A stretch of 64,000 bases of DNA from Chryseobacterium oleae (GTDB lineage: Bacteria > Bacteroidota > Bacteroidia > Flavobacteriales > Weeksellaceae). The notes beneath the pieces were generated by a model, which was not told the origin of the DNA, searched no databases, and saw only the letters and a program-made list of their open reading frames with translations. Position 1 is the stretch's first letter. Each line of letters opens with the position of its first letter. Positions 51,708 through 58,838 of this stretch are shown here, piece by piece. The DNA is taken from assembly GCF_900115055.1 (NCBI RefSeq), contig NZ_FOVD01000007.1, forward strand, positions 124,001-188,000. The letters run 5' to 3'. The position numbers and the translations under genes are program-made.

Positions 51708-52211
51708 TTATTTTTTCTTTTTCGTCTTTGATTTCGCTATTTTGCTTTTGACAAATTTAGTTCTGCTCTTCAAAAAATCAATCATCGCTTGATTATAGCT
51801 GTATTTTTCAGCTTCTTTCAAAGGTTCCAAAGCTTTTTTATATTCAAATCTGATCTCAAACAACAACGATTTTTGGATCAGGATCCTTGATTTATCTATT
51901 CCTTTGATTTTTAACGCATAATTGATGAGTTTTTCAGCTTCATCAAGATCCTCATTATCCAAAAGGCATTTGATGTAATGTAAAGGCGTGTTGAGATTAG
52001 ACACATTGCACTGCATGGCTTCTTCAAAATACATTTTTGCCCTTTCATAATCGGTAAGCATTTCACTGTATATTCTTCCCATCAGACACAGACTGTCTGC
52101 ATCTTCGGGATCGTAGGACAAAGCATAATTCAATGCTTCCAGGCAATCCGGAAGGCTGTATGGATAATTGTCCAGAGCTTCAAAATAATATTTACTTTTA
52201 GTTAAGGTCAT
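51708..52211 (-). CDS. TPR repeat protein with lysine-rich tail
   Basis: The 167-residue product has about three tetratricopeptide-type helix pairs (DCLEALNYALSYDPEDADSLCLMGRIYSEM near 19-50, YERAKMYFEEAMQCNVSN near 54, LDEAEKLINYALKIKG near 93) and a strongly basic end (SKIAKSKTKKKK). It starts inside the last codons of prfH with a 14-bp overlap, so it is co-translated with the ribosome-rescue factor. The basic tail suggests contact with RNA or the ribosome (inference). Function otherwise unknown. Confidence 0.78.
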   Translation of the reverse strand: MTLTKSKYYFEALDNYPYSLPDCLEALNYALSYDPEDADSLCLMGRIYSEMLTDYERAKMYFEEAMQCNVSNLNTPLHYIKCLLDNEDLDEAEKLINYALKIKGIDKSRILIQKSLLFEIRFEYKKALEPLKEAEKYSYNQAMIDFLKSRTKFVKSKIAKSKTKKKK

Positions 52212-52896
52212 ATCTGTCGTTTTTTAATTCTTGTTTCAGGATATTCCGTTGCTTTTTAAAGGATTTATCCTGATGATTCTTTTTAAAATCTGTTCCTGAA
52301 AATGTACGGACCGGATTTCCTCTCTGCACCTGCAGATGATTGTTCCACGTGTCCTGCATTCTTTTTTCAAGCTGTTTGATATAAAGTCCGGTTACTTTTT
52401 CTTTCAACCGCATAATGGCCAGTTTTTTATTCTCCAGCTGCGACCGCGAATCCTGTGCAAATACACTTTCTCCGGTGGGTACATGAACTGCCCGAACCGC
52501 TGTATTTACTTTATTCACATTCTGTCCTCCGCTTCCCTGACTTCTTGTAGTCTGAAACTGAATATCTTTTTCATTGAAATTGATTTTCTCCAGCCCTTCC
52601 AGCTCGAAAACACCGATAAACCAGTTGCTTCTTTTATGCAGTTTCCTGAATGTACTTTTTCCGCTCCAGCATATGCTTCCTAACCATGTTTTTAGAAATA
52701 CATCCAATTCTTTTGCTTTTAAGAGTAGGGTTACGGACTTCAAAGTAAGGTTTTCATCACCATTTTCGCGGTGAATAATTTCGTAATCTATTGTATTGTT
52801 TTTCACTTCCTCAAGGAAGGCCTTCAGTACTTTAGCAGTCACCCACTGGCATTCTAAAGGTCCTCTTCCCGAGGTTATTTGTATGAGTTTTTCCAT
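52198..52896 (-). CDS. prfH: Peptide chain release factor homologue PrfH
   Basis: PrfH releases the nascent chain from ribosomes whose 16S rRNA has been cut in the decoding centre, so that RtcB can re-ligate the rRNA. The 232-residue product begins QITSGRGPLECQWVTAKVLKAF, typical of PrfH rather than RF1/RF2, and carries the peptidyl hydrolysis motif GSGGQNVNKV with GGQ at residues 123-125, followed by basic C-terminal text. It lacks the full codon-recognition domain of RF1/RF2. It lies 1 bp after the nucleotidyltransferase gene and overlaps the TPR gene; rtcB is upstream in the same direction. Confidence 0.93.
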   Translation of the reverse strand: MEKLIQITSGRGPLECQWVTAKVLKAFLEEVKNNTIDYEIIHRENGDENLTLKSVTLLLKAKELDVFLKTWLGSICWSGKSTFRKLHKRSNWFIGVFELEGLEKINFNEKDIQFQTTRSQGSGGQNVNKVNTAVRAVHVPTGESVFAQDSRSQLENKKLAIMRLKEKVTGLYIKQLEKRMQDTWNNHLQVQRGNPVRTFSGTDFKKNHQDKSFKKQRNILKQELKNDRYDLN

Positions 52897-52897
52897 T

Positions 52898-53449
52898 TTA
52901 ATCTACTTTAGGAATTTCATTTAATTTAGGATGACCAACAGGGTCAATTCCTTTTTCCAGCAAATCTTTGGCAGCCATTACAGCCCAGCATTTATCACTG
53001 GAATGGATGTTTCTGTAAAAAGTCAGCAAAATATCCGGCTTAACAACAGTAAAGCCATCTATCACAATCGTTTCGAGATCATTTTTTTCAAAGAAATCTA
53101 TGGTGATTCTATGAGATTTCCCGTTTTCGAGTTCTACCGTTTTCTCATATCTCCTGAAATTTTCTTCACTCTGCAGATGATCATACCGGGTCCATACTTT
53201 GTGAAAACCTTCGTGTTGAATGACCATGACCGCTTCTGCGGCATTTTCTTTTTTTACAAAAATATCAATATCCTTATGGTCGTGGGCATGTTTGTATTCC
53301 GTATGTCCTTTTTCTGACATAAAATGCCACGCCCAGCCACCGGATATGATGACTTTATCCTTTAATTTATTTAAAATTTCAAGTCCGTGGTGGATTCTAA
53401 ATTCCGGCCAGACTTCTCCGTATCTTTTTATATTATGAGGTGCTCCCAT
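52898..53449 (-). CDS. Nucleotidyltransferase-fold protein linked to prfH
   Basis: The 183-residue product has the small nucleotidyltransferase (Pol-beta-like) pattern: SGGWAWHF with the Gly-Gly at residues 37-38, DHKDIDIF with acidic residues D60 and D62, and a third acidic residue in RITIDFFE (D118). This is the set of metal ligands needed to transfer a nucleotide. Aminoglycoside-type or DUF1814-type relatives are possible. Its stop is 1 bp from prfH, so it may work in the same RNA repair process, for example by adding a nucleotide to a damaged RNA end (inference). Toxin-antitoxin function is the main alternative. Confidence 0.8.
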   Translation of the reverse strand: MGAPHNIKRYGEVWPEFRIHHGLEILNKLKDKVIISGGWAWHFMSEKGHTEYKHAHDHKDIDIFVKKENAAEAVMVIQHEGFHKVWTRYDHLQSEENFRRYEKTVELENGKSHRITIDFFEKNDLETIVIDGFTVVKPDILLTFYRNIHSSDKCWAVMAAKDLLEKGIDPVGHPKLNEIPKVD

Positions 53450-53508
53450 TTTTTCTGTTTTTTTTGATTAATACTGATAAGAATCTTTATTAACATCATT
53501 ATTTATAA

Positions 53509-53602
53509 AACCTTATAGGTTCTTTGAAACCTATAAGGTTGAAAGTTGTAGGTTTATAATTGAAAGCAGAGTTCTTCTCACTGACAACTATAAACCAGCA
53601 AC
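53509..53602. repeat. Two intergenic palindromes between rtcB and the nucleotidyltransferase gene
   Basis: AACCTTATAGGTT (53509-53521) and AACCTATAAGGTT (53528-53540) form a perfect 13-bp stem over a 6-nt loop. Next, GTTGTAGGTTTATA (from 53545) pairs imperfectly with TATAAACCAGCAAC (to 53602). The pair fills most of the 157-bp gap and may end or weaken transcription after rtcB. Confidence 0.85.
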
Positions 53603-53606
53603 TTCA

Positions 53607-54998
53607 TTATTTATCCATTCTCACAATTCTAGGCTGAAATGTTCCGAGAATGTCTACCAATTCACTCTGTGCATTCATCACTTCGTGAATATCTTTATAA
53701 GCCATCGGAGCTTCTTCTGTATTACCACCCATCAAGGTGACTTTCTTCAGTTTCAGCTCTTTTTTGATGTCATTCTGAGTGAAAAGATTCCTGCATTCCC
53801 CTCTCGAATGGGCTCTTCCTGCTCCATGTGATGCTGAGTTCAAAGCATCCGGGTTTCCTTTTCCACGGACGATAAAACCTTTTGCCGTCATAGATCCGGG
53901 AATCATCCCTAATTCATTTTCATTGGCTGGTGTTGCACCTTTTCTGTGGACAATCACTTCTTTTCCGTTATGGATTTCCTTCCATGCGAAATTGTGGTGA
54001 TTTTCTATCCTGGCTCTTACCCTTCCACCGACAGCTTTTACCAACCTTCTGTGAATATCATCATGACACGCAGAAGCGTAGTCACCGGCAAGATTCATCG
54101 CCGTCCAGTATTCCAGACCGAGATGGGTATTCAGATCCAGCCAGGCAAACTGTTGCGCCTCTTTTGGCAGCGGACACTGATCTGCAGCTACCCTTGAGTA
54201 GTATTGCGCAATCTCAGCTCCCAAGCCTCTGGAACCACTGTGAGAAAGTATTCCCAGGTATTTTCCTTTCGGCAACCCGATCTGATCATCTTCTTCCGTG
54301 ATCTCCACTTCTCCGAATTCCACGAAATGATTTCCGCCTCCTGATGAGCCCATCTGCTTAATGGCTTTTCCTTTTAATCTTCTTAAAATCGGGATCATAT
54401 CGAACGTATCTCTCTCAAAGATTTCATGATCTATGTGAGATTTATGCGTTTCGTACATCCCGAATTTCGTATGTTCCGCAAGCGCTTTTTCATATTTATC
54501 TCTTGCTCCGTCCAGATATGAAACCGGTATATCCAAAATACTGAGGCTCATCCTGCAGCCGATATCCATTCCTACTCCGTAGGGAATTACTGCGTTTTCT
54601 ACCGCCAGAACCCCTCCTATCGGCAATCCGTAACCGCTGTGTGCATCGGGCATTAGAGCGCCCTGCGTTGAAATCGGCAGTTTTAAAGCCGTATACAGTT
54701 GGTTTTTGGCTTCTTCCGAAATATTGGTTCCAAAGATCTGGAATGAAGCGCGCTGGGTGTTGAGCATTCTTTTTTCTGTTTTTCTGGATGAAAGCAGTGA
54801 TTCTGCAATCTGCCCGAAAGTCAGGTCTTTTTCAAAGTTCTCCGGATTCAGGAGGACCTCTTTTAAAATAGATTTTACATGGTGAATGTTCTTCGTTGCA
54901 AAATTTCTTTTCATGACCTCCAAAGCCACGTTGACGCTTTGATTATTTGGATATCCCAGTTTTAATATATCTTTTCCTTTTAGTTTTAAATTTCCCAT
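53607..54998 (-). CDS. rtcB: RNA-splicing ligase RtcB
   Basis: RtcB joins RNA 2',3'-cyclic phosphate and 5'-hydroxyl ends using GTP and Mn2+. The 463-residue product has all key residues: metal ligands D145 and C148 (GVGMDIGCRMSL), H224 (GGGNHFVEFG), H253 (LSHSGSRGLG), H334/H335 (ENHHNF), and H391 in ASHGAGRAHSRGE, the guanylylated histidine. No frameshift is seen. It precedes the nucleotidyltransferase, prfH and TPR genes in transcription order. RtcB next to PrfH is the known 16S rRNA repair pair. A structured leader and terminator lie upstream (55313-55514). Confidence 0.96.
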   Translation of the reverse strand: MGNLKLKGKDILKLGYPNNQSVNVALEVMKRNFATKNIHHVKSILKEVLLNPENFEKDLTFGQIAESLLSSRKTEKRMLNTQRASFQIFGTNISEEAKNQLYTALKLPISTQGALMPDAHSGYGLPIGGVLAVENAVIPYGVGMDIGCRMSLSILDIPVSYLDGARDKYEKALAEHTKFGMYETHKSHIDHEIFERDTFDMIPILRRLKGKAIKQMGSSGGGNHFVEFGEVEITEEDDQIGLPKGKYLGILSHSGSRGLGAEIAQYYSRVAADQCPLPKEAQQFAWLDLNTHLGLEYWTAMNLAGDYASACHDDIHRRLVKAVGGRVRARIENHHNFAWKEIHNGKEVIVHRKGATPANENELGMIPGSMTAKGFIVRGKGNPDALNSASHGAGRAHSRGECRNLFTQNDIKKELKLKKVTLMGGNTEEAPMAYKDIHEVMNAQSELVDILGTFQPRIVRMDK

Positions 54999-55312
54999 TG
55001 TTTTTGTTTTAAATCATATTGGACTTTATAAGTCCTCAAAATAGGCTGCAAGCTCTGTTGCAGACATAATGCAGTCGGTATATTTCCTGCTTTTGATAAG
55101 ATAAGTTTCATATGTGATGAAACAGAAATTAGATGTGAGATGTTAGAATTTAGTTCTGACAAGTCACAACAATTCCTTGATCAACTAAATTTTAAGTTGA
55201 TTTGTTTTACGATATTGAACAGCATGAAACATGATCGTACGTGATCTTTTCATTTTATTCTTAAATGACACTAAAAAATTTCGGGTAAACTGGAGTTTAG
55301 ATATTGCGCAAT
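54999..55312 (-). other. Hairpin-rich non-coding leader of rtcB
   Basis: No convincing gene was found here. Small inverted repeats lie at 55021-55035 (GGACTT/AAGTCC, loop of 3, 23 bp before rtcB), 55105-55123 (GTTTCAT/ATGAAAC, loop of 5), 55184-55203 (TCAACT/AGTTGA), and near 55228-55245 (GATC/GATC around GTACGT). No -7 box (TAnnTTTG) facing rtcB was seen in this gap, so rtcB may rely on read-through from the promoter at 55487-55514. Confidence 0.55.
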
Positions 55313-55344
55313 AAAAAACCCGAAATCTTACGACTTCGGGTTTT
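55313..55344 (-). terminator. Strong intrinsic terminator between the rtcB-side promoter and rtcB
   Basis: AAAACCCGAA (55315-55324) pairs with TTCGGGTTTT (55335-55344); on the minus strand it is followed by TTTTTTAT. It lies 315 bp upstream of rtcB and 140 bp downstream of a promoter. Confidence 0.9.
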
Positions 55345-55482
55345 GATATTTCGTTGTACTATTATTCTAAGAGTATACCAAACCACGAAGCCTTACCACC
55401 ATAAGCGGTACTCCAGCTGAAGAATTTTGATTCGTTTTGAACATTGCTTCGTTGTTTTTTTATTGGTTAAACTTTATTTTCA
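55313..55482 (-). ncRNA. Candidate structured RNA or attenuator upstream of rtcB (about 170 nt)
   Basis: A strong promoter starts it and a terminator ends it, with no good reading frame between. Two sets of pairings are visible. Set A: ACCAA and CGAAGC in the 5' part (plus-strand complements at 55463-55467 and 55446-55451) pair with GCTTCG and TTGGT (55386-55391, 55377-55381). Set B: ATTCT with AGAAT (55421-55425 and 55364-55368) enclosing GAGTACC with GGTATACTC (55407-55413 and 55371-55379). The sets share bases, so they compete, as in riboswitches or attenuators. It could be a small RNA of its own or a switch controlling rtcB. Y-like RNAs are known next to rtcB in some bacteria, but no match was established. 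Confidence 0.6.
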
Positions 55483-55486
55483 GGTG

Positions 55487-55514
55487 CAAATATAATATTT
55501 TTTCTGAATATCAA
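55487..55514 (-). promoter_or_regulatory. Strong promoter upstream of rtcB (-33 TTG, -7 TATATTTG)
   Basis: On the minus strand TTG (55512-55514), 17 bp spacer, TATATTTG (55487-55494), then GCACC. This is one of the two best matches in the window to the Bacteroidota promoter. Transcription should start near 55482 toward rtcB. Confidence 0.75.
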
Positions 55515-55524
55515 ATTATTTTTT

Positions 55525-56505
55525 TTACTTCATGTGGATCAGACTCAGAAAAATACCGTCTATTACTTTGGTCATTCTAGGAAGATCCAGTGTTTCCACA
55601 GTATCTGTCGTCTCATGATAATTTTTGTTTCTGAAAAAAGAGGTATCTGTGATCATGAGGGCAGAATAACCGAATTTCCAATAGTTAAGATGGTCCGAAA
55701 AATCTGTTCCTTTTATAAATTTCGGAGCGGTAAAAGTTTCTGTTTTGATCTGGTTGGCTTCTTTAAACTGAGTCCTGAAATTATTTACAAAATCCCCGGC
55801 TCCAAACTTTTTAACCAATGTTATAAAATCTCCTTTATTCCCATAAACCCATGATAAAACCCCTAACGGATAGCTTTGTGAGTCCTTTTCATCCTTGAAA
55901 TACCCGATCATTTCCACGCTAGCCATTCCGTATACGTCGATGTTGTTATCTTTTAAATACTGAGCATGGATGTGGCTTCCCATATTTTCAGTCCTGAAAT
56001 AGGGAGGTTCTTCTAATGTATAGGCTACAAGATCTATTCTGTAATTCAGTTTTTGGTCCTTAAGCATTCTGGCAAGCTCCAGAAGGGCGGTCACTCCGGT
56101 AGCATTGTCGTCTGCTCCCTGCTGATCTCCGCAAACATCATAATGGGCACCGATAATGATTCTTTTTTGATGTTCCGTACCGAAAGACGTGATGACGTTT
56201 TTATAGATCTTACCCTCAACATCATATTCCTGAAAGGTCGTACTGTCCCCGTATTTGCTAAAATCCTGTTTAATATAATCCGCAATGGCATTCAGCTGAT
56301 CTATGTTTTTGTGATTCCTGAATTCAGGGGTTTGTGTAAGGGCTGTGAGATGGCTTTTAACCAAATTGATATCTGCCGGTACCGGAGATTTCTGAACCGG
56401 CCTGTTTCCGGAGTCTGCCGCGAAACAAAACACAGCTATAAAAATTAAGCCTGCAACAATAATGATCTTACTGGCTGCAGGCTTTGTTATATTTTTAAAA
56501 TTCAT
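55525..56505 (-). CDS. M28 family zinc aminopeptidase-like protein
   Basis: M28 peptidases cut amino acids from peptides. From ATG at 56505 the product is about 326 residues, with an N-terminal hydrophobic signal or anchor (IIIVAGLIFIAVFCFAADS). Metal-binding motifs follow: GAHYDVCGDQQGADDNATG (His and Asp ligands), the catalytic Glu-Glu in TLEEPPYFRTENMGS, and later DTSFFRNKNYHETTDT with the last His. It is secreted or periplasmic. An earlier in-frame ATG at 56550 would put charged residues before the signal and is less likely. It is 75 bp after mutB (29 bp if the 56550 start is used), on the same strand. Confidence 0.9.
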   Translation of the reverse strand: MNFKNITKPAASKIIIVAGLIFIAVFCFAADSGNRPVQKSPVPADINLVKSHLTALTQTPEFRNHKNIDQLNAIADYIKQDFSKYGDSTTFQEYDVEGKIYKNVITSFGTEHQKRIIIGAHYDVCGDQQGADDNATGVTALLELARMLKDQKLNYRIDLVAYTLEEPPYFRTENMGSHIHAQYLKDNNIDVYGMASVEMIGYFKDEKDSQSYPLGVLSWVYGNKGDFITLVKKFGAGDFVNNFRTQFKEANQIKTETFTAPKFIKGTDFSDHLNYWKFGYSALMITDTSFFRNKNYHETTDTVETLDLPRMTKVIDGIFLSLIHMK

Positions 56506-56579
56506 CTCACGGTACTTTATGATTGGAGGACTGAAATTAGTACTTTTCAACCAATCTGCACAGCGAGTGAAGTTTTATT

Positions 56580-58700
56580 TTAGTTTTCTAAGAATTTCTG
56601 CAGGATTTCCACCGCACATTTCGGAAGGTTGGTTCCCGGACCGAAAATAAAATCGGCACCGTTGGCGTACAGGAATTCATAATCCTGTTGCGGAATAACG
56701 CCTCCTACTACGATCGTTACATCATCAGCTCCAAGCTTCTTAAGTTCTTCCACGACCTGAGGAACAAGTGTCTTATGTCCTGCTGCGAGAGAAGAAACTC
56801 CAAGGATGTGGATGTCATTTTCTACGGCCTGTTTTGCTACTTCTTCAGGGGTCTGGAACAATGGCGCCACATCGACGTCAAATCCCATATCTGCAAATGC
56901 GGTAGCTACTACTTTGGCCCCTCTGTCGTGTCCGTCCTGCCCCATCTTAGCGACCATAATTCTTGGACGACGGCCTTCTGCTTCTTCAAATTTTTGGGTC
57001 AGATGAAGGGCTTTTTCAAAATATTCGTTTTTCCCGGCATTCATAGCGTATACTCCAGAGATTGTTCTGATATTGGCTTTATATCTTCCGAAAGTTTCTT
57101 CCATGGCATCGCTCATTTCGCCAAGAGTTACTCTTCTTTTTGCGGCTTCGATGCATAAAGCTAGAAGGTTTCCGTTTCCTGTTTTGGCACTTTCACGGAT
57201 TTCGTTCAGGATTTCCGTAACGGCTTCAGGATTTCTTTCTGCTTTTATTTTTTCAAGTCTTTCGATCTGCTTTCTGCGGACTTCTGTATTATCAATATCC
57301 AGGATCTCAATTCCGTCCTGTTTTAATGTCGTTCTGAATGAATTCACACCAATGATGAATTCTTCCCCGCTGTCTATTTTAGCCTGTTTTTTGGCTGCAG
57401 CTTCTTCAATCCTCATTTTTGGAATTCCGGCCTCAATGGCTTTGGTCATTCCTCCCTCCTGTTCTACCTCATCGATGTATTTCATCGCTTCCTCGATCAT
57501 CTGCTGAGTAAGGCTTTCCACAAGGTTACTTCCGCCCATAGGATCTACCACATCACAGATTCCACTTTCCTGCTGAAGGATAATCTGGGTATTTCTTGCA
57601 ATCTTCGCTGAATAGTCGGTAGGAAGAGCAATGGCTTCATCCAGGGCATTGGTGTGCAATGACTGGGTTCCGCCTAAAGCAGAAGAAAGGGCCTCAATAG
57701 CCGTTCTGGTAATATTATTAAATGGTTCCTGCTCGGTAAGCGACCATCCTGAAGTCTGAGAGTGGGTTCTTAATGCTAAAGATTTTGCATTCTGTGGGTT
57801 GAACTGTTTTAAAAGCGTTGCCCAAATATATCTTGCAGCACGCATTTTTGCAATTTCCATGAAGTGATTCATCCCGATCGCCCAGAAAAATGAAAGTCTC
57901 GGAGCAAAATCATCTACATTCATTCCGGCTTTGATTCCTGTTCTTACATATTCAAGACCGTCAGCAAGTGTGTAAGCCATTTCCAGTACCGGAGTGGCAC
58001 CCGCTTCCTGCATATGATATCCTGAGATGGAAATAGAGTTGAATTTAGGTATATTCTGTGCAGTGTACTCGAAGATATCTGCAATGATTTTCATGGAAGG
58101 AGCCGGCGGATAGATGTAGGTATTTCTTACCATGAACTCTTTCAAAATATCATTCTGAATGGTTCCGGAAAGAAGTTCCTGTTTTACACCCTGCTCTTCA
58201 GCAGCTACAATATAAAAGGACAAAATAGGAAGCACAGCCCCGTTCATCGTCATGGATACTGAGATCTGATCTAATGGAATCTCATTGAACAGGATCTTCA
58301 TGTCTTCCACAGAATCGATGGCTACTCCGGCTTTACCAACATCACCTACTACTCTTGAATGATCAGAATCGTATCCTCTGTGTGTGGCGAGGTCAAAAGC
58401 AACGGATAGTCCCTTCTGCCCTGCGGCTAGATTTCTTCTGTAAAATGCATTGGATTCTTCTGCGGTGGAGAAACCGGCGTACTGTCTCACCGTCCATGGT
58501 TTCTGTACATACATGGTGGAATACGGACCTCTGAGATAAGGAGCAGTTCCTGGAGAAGTCTGTGTTAAAGATTCATTTTTTACATCTTTTTGGGTGTAAG
58601 ATGATTTTAACTCTAATCCGTCTTTTTCAAAATTATAGATCTCTCTTTCCAGAGGGTCTACGTTAAAATCCGGTTTTTTCACAGAAATTGTCTTTCGCAT
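56580..58700 (-). CDS. mutB: Methylmalonyl-CoA mutase, large subunit
   Basis: This B12 enzyme interconverts methylmalonyl-CoA and succinyl-CoA. The 706-residue product has the catalytic barrel (PYLRGPYSTMYVQKPWTVRQYAGFSTAEESNAFY near 55-88, GLSVAFDLATHRGYDSDHSRVVGDVGKAGVAIDS near 98-130) and the C-terminal cobalamin domain (MAKMGQDGHDRGAKVVATAFADMGFDVD near 583, where DxHxxG binds cobalt through His). The start is at 58700. In many bacteria the small subunit gene mutA is immediately upstream; here the upstream gene is a terminator-bounded protease, so mutA is not next to it. Confidence 0.96.
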   Translation of the reverse strand: MRKTISVKKPDFNVDPLEREIYNFEKDGLELKSSYTQKDVKNESLTQTSPGTAPYLRGPYSTMYVQKPWTVRQYAGFSTAEESNAFYRRNLAAGQKGLSVAFDLATHRGYDSDHSRVVGDVGKAGVAIDSVEDMKILFNEIPLDQISVSMTMNGAVLPILSFYIVAAEEQGVKQELLSGTIQNDILKEFMVRNTYIYPPAPSMKIIADIFEYTAQNIPKFNSISISGYHMQEAGATPVLEMAYTLADGLEYVRTGIKAGMNVDDFAPRLSFFWAIGMNHFMEIAKMRAARYIWATLLKQFNPQNAKSLALRTHSQTSGWSLTEQEPFNNITRTAIEALSSALGGTQSLHTNALDEAIALPTDYSAKIARNTQIILQQESGICDVVDPMGGSNLVESLTQQMIEEAMKYIDEVEQEGGMTKAIEAGIPKMRIEEAAAKKQAKIDSGEEFIIGVNSFRTTLKQDGIEILDIDNTEVRRKQIERLEKIKAERNPEAVTEILNEIRESAKTGNGNLLALCIEAAKRRVTLGEMSDAMEETFGRYKANIRTISGVYAMNAGKNEYFEKALHLTQKFEEAEGRRPRIMVAKMGQDGHDRGAKVVATAFADMGFDVDVAPLFQTPEEVAKQAVENDIHILGVSSLAAGHKTLVPQVVEELKKLGADDVTIVVGGVIPQQDYEFLYANGADFIFGPGTNLPKCAVEILQKFLEN

Positions 58701-58792
58701 TCCAATAATTTTTGTCAGCGTAAAGTTAATTTTTTTGAACGAAACATGAAACTTATGTTAACATTCAGTTTTCGTGAATTTTAGGTCAAAAA

Positions 58793-58818
58793 AAAGACCG
58801 GACAAATGCCCGGTCTTT
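58793..58818 (-). terminator. Intrinsic terminator of the reprolysin-type protease gene
   Basis: AAAGACCGG (58793-58801) pairs with CCGGTCTTT (58810-58818), A/T runs on both sides, 20 bp after the stop at 58839. Confidence 0.9.
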
Positions 58819-58838
58819 ATTATAGATATACTTACTTA

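Noticed and set aside
54986..55111. 41-codon ORF on the minus strand overlapping the rtcB start
   Set aside because: It begins within an inverted repeat, has no recognisable domain, and its composition is not clearly protein-like. It is kept only as a possibility for translational coupling.
55370..55450. tRNA-like text (CAGCTGGAGTA, GTTCAAAAC) on the minus strand
   Set aside because: The D-arm-like and T-loop-like pieces occur in the wrong order and no cloverleaf can be formed, so this is not a tRNA gene.
55370..55465. A minus-strand reading frame with text such as FSWSTAYGG and ASWFG inside the candidate rtcB-side RNA
   Set aside because: It has no ATG, GTG or TTG start after its upstream stop, is about 30 codons long, and overlaps paired bases of the proposed RNA. 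Another frame has an ATG but encodes only 25 residues. A leader peptide cannot be ruled out but is not supported.
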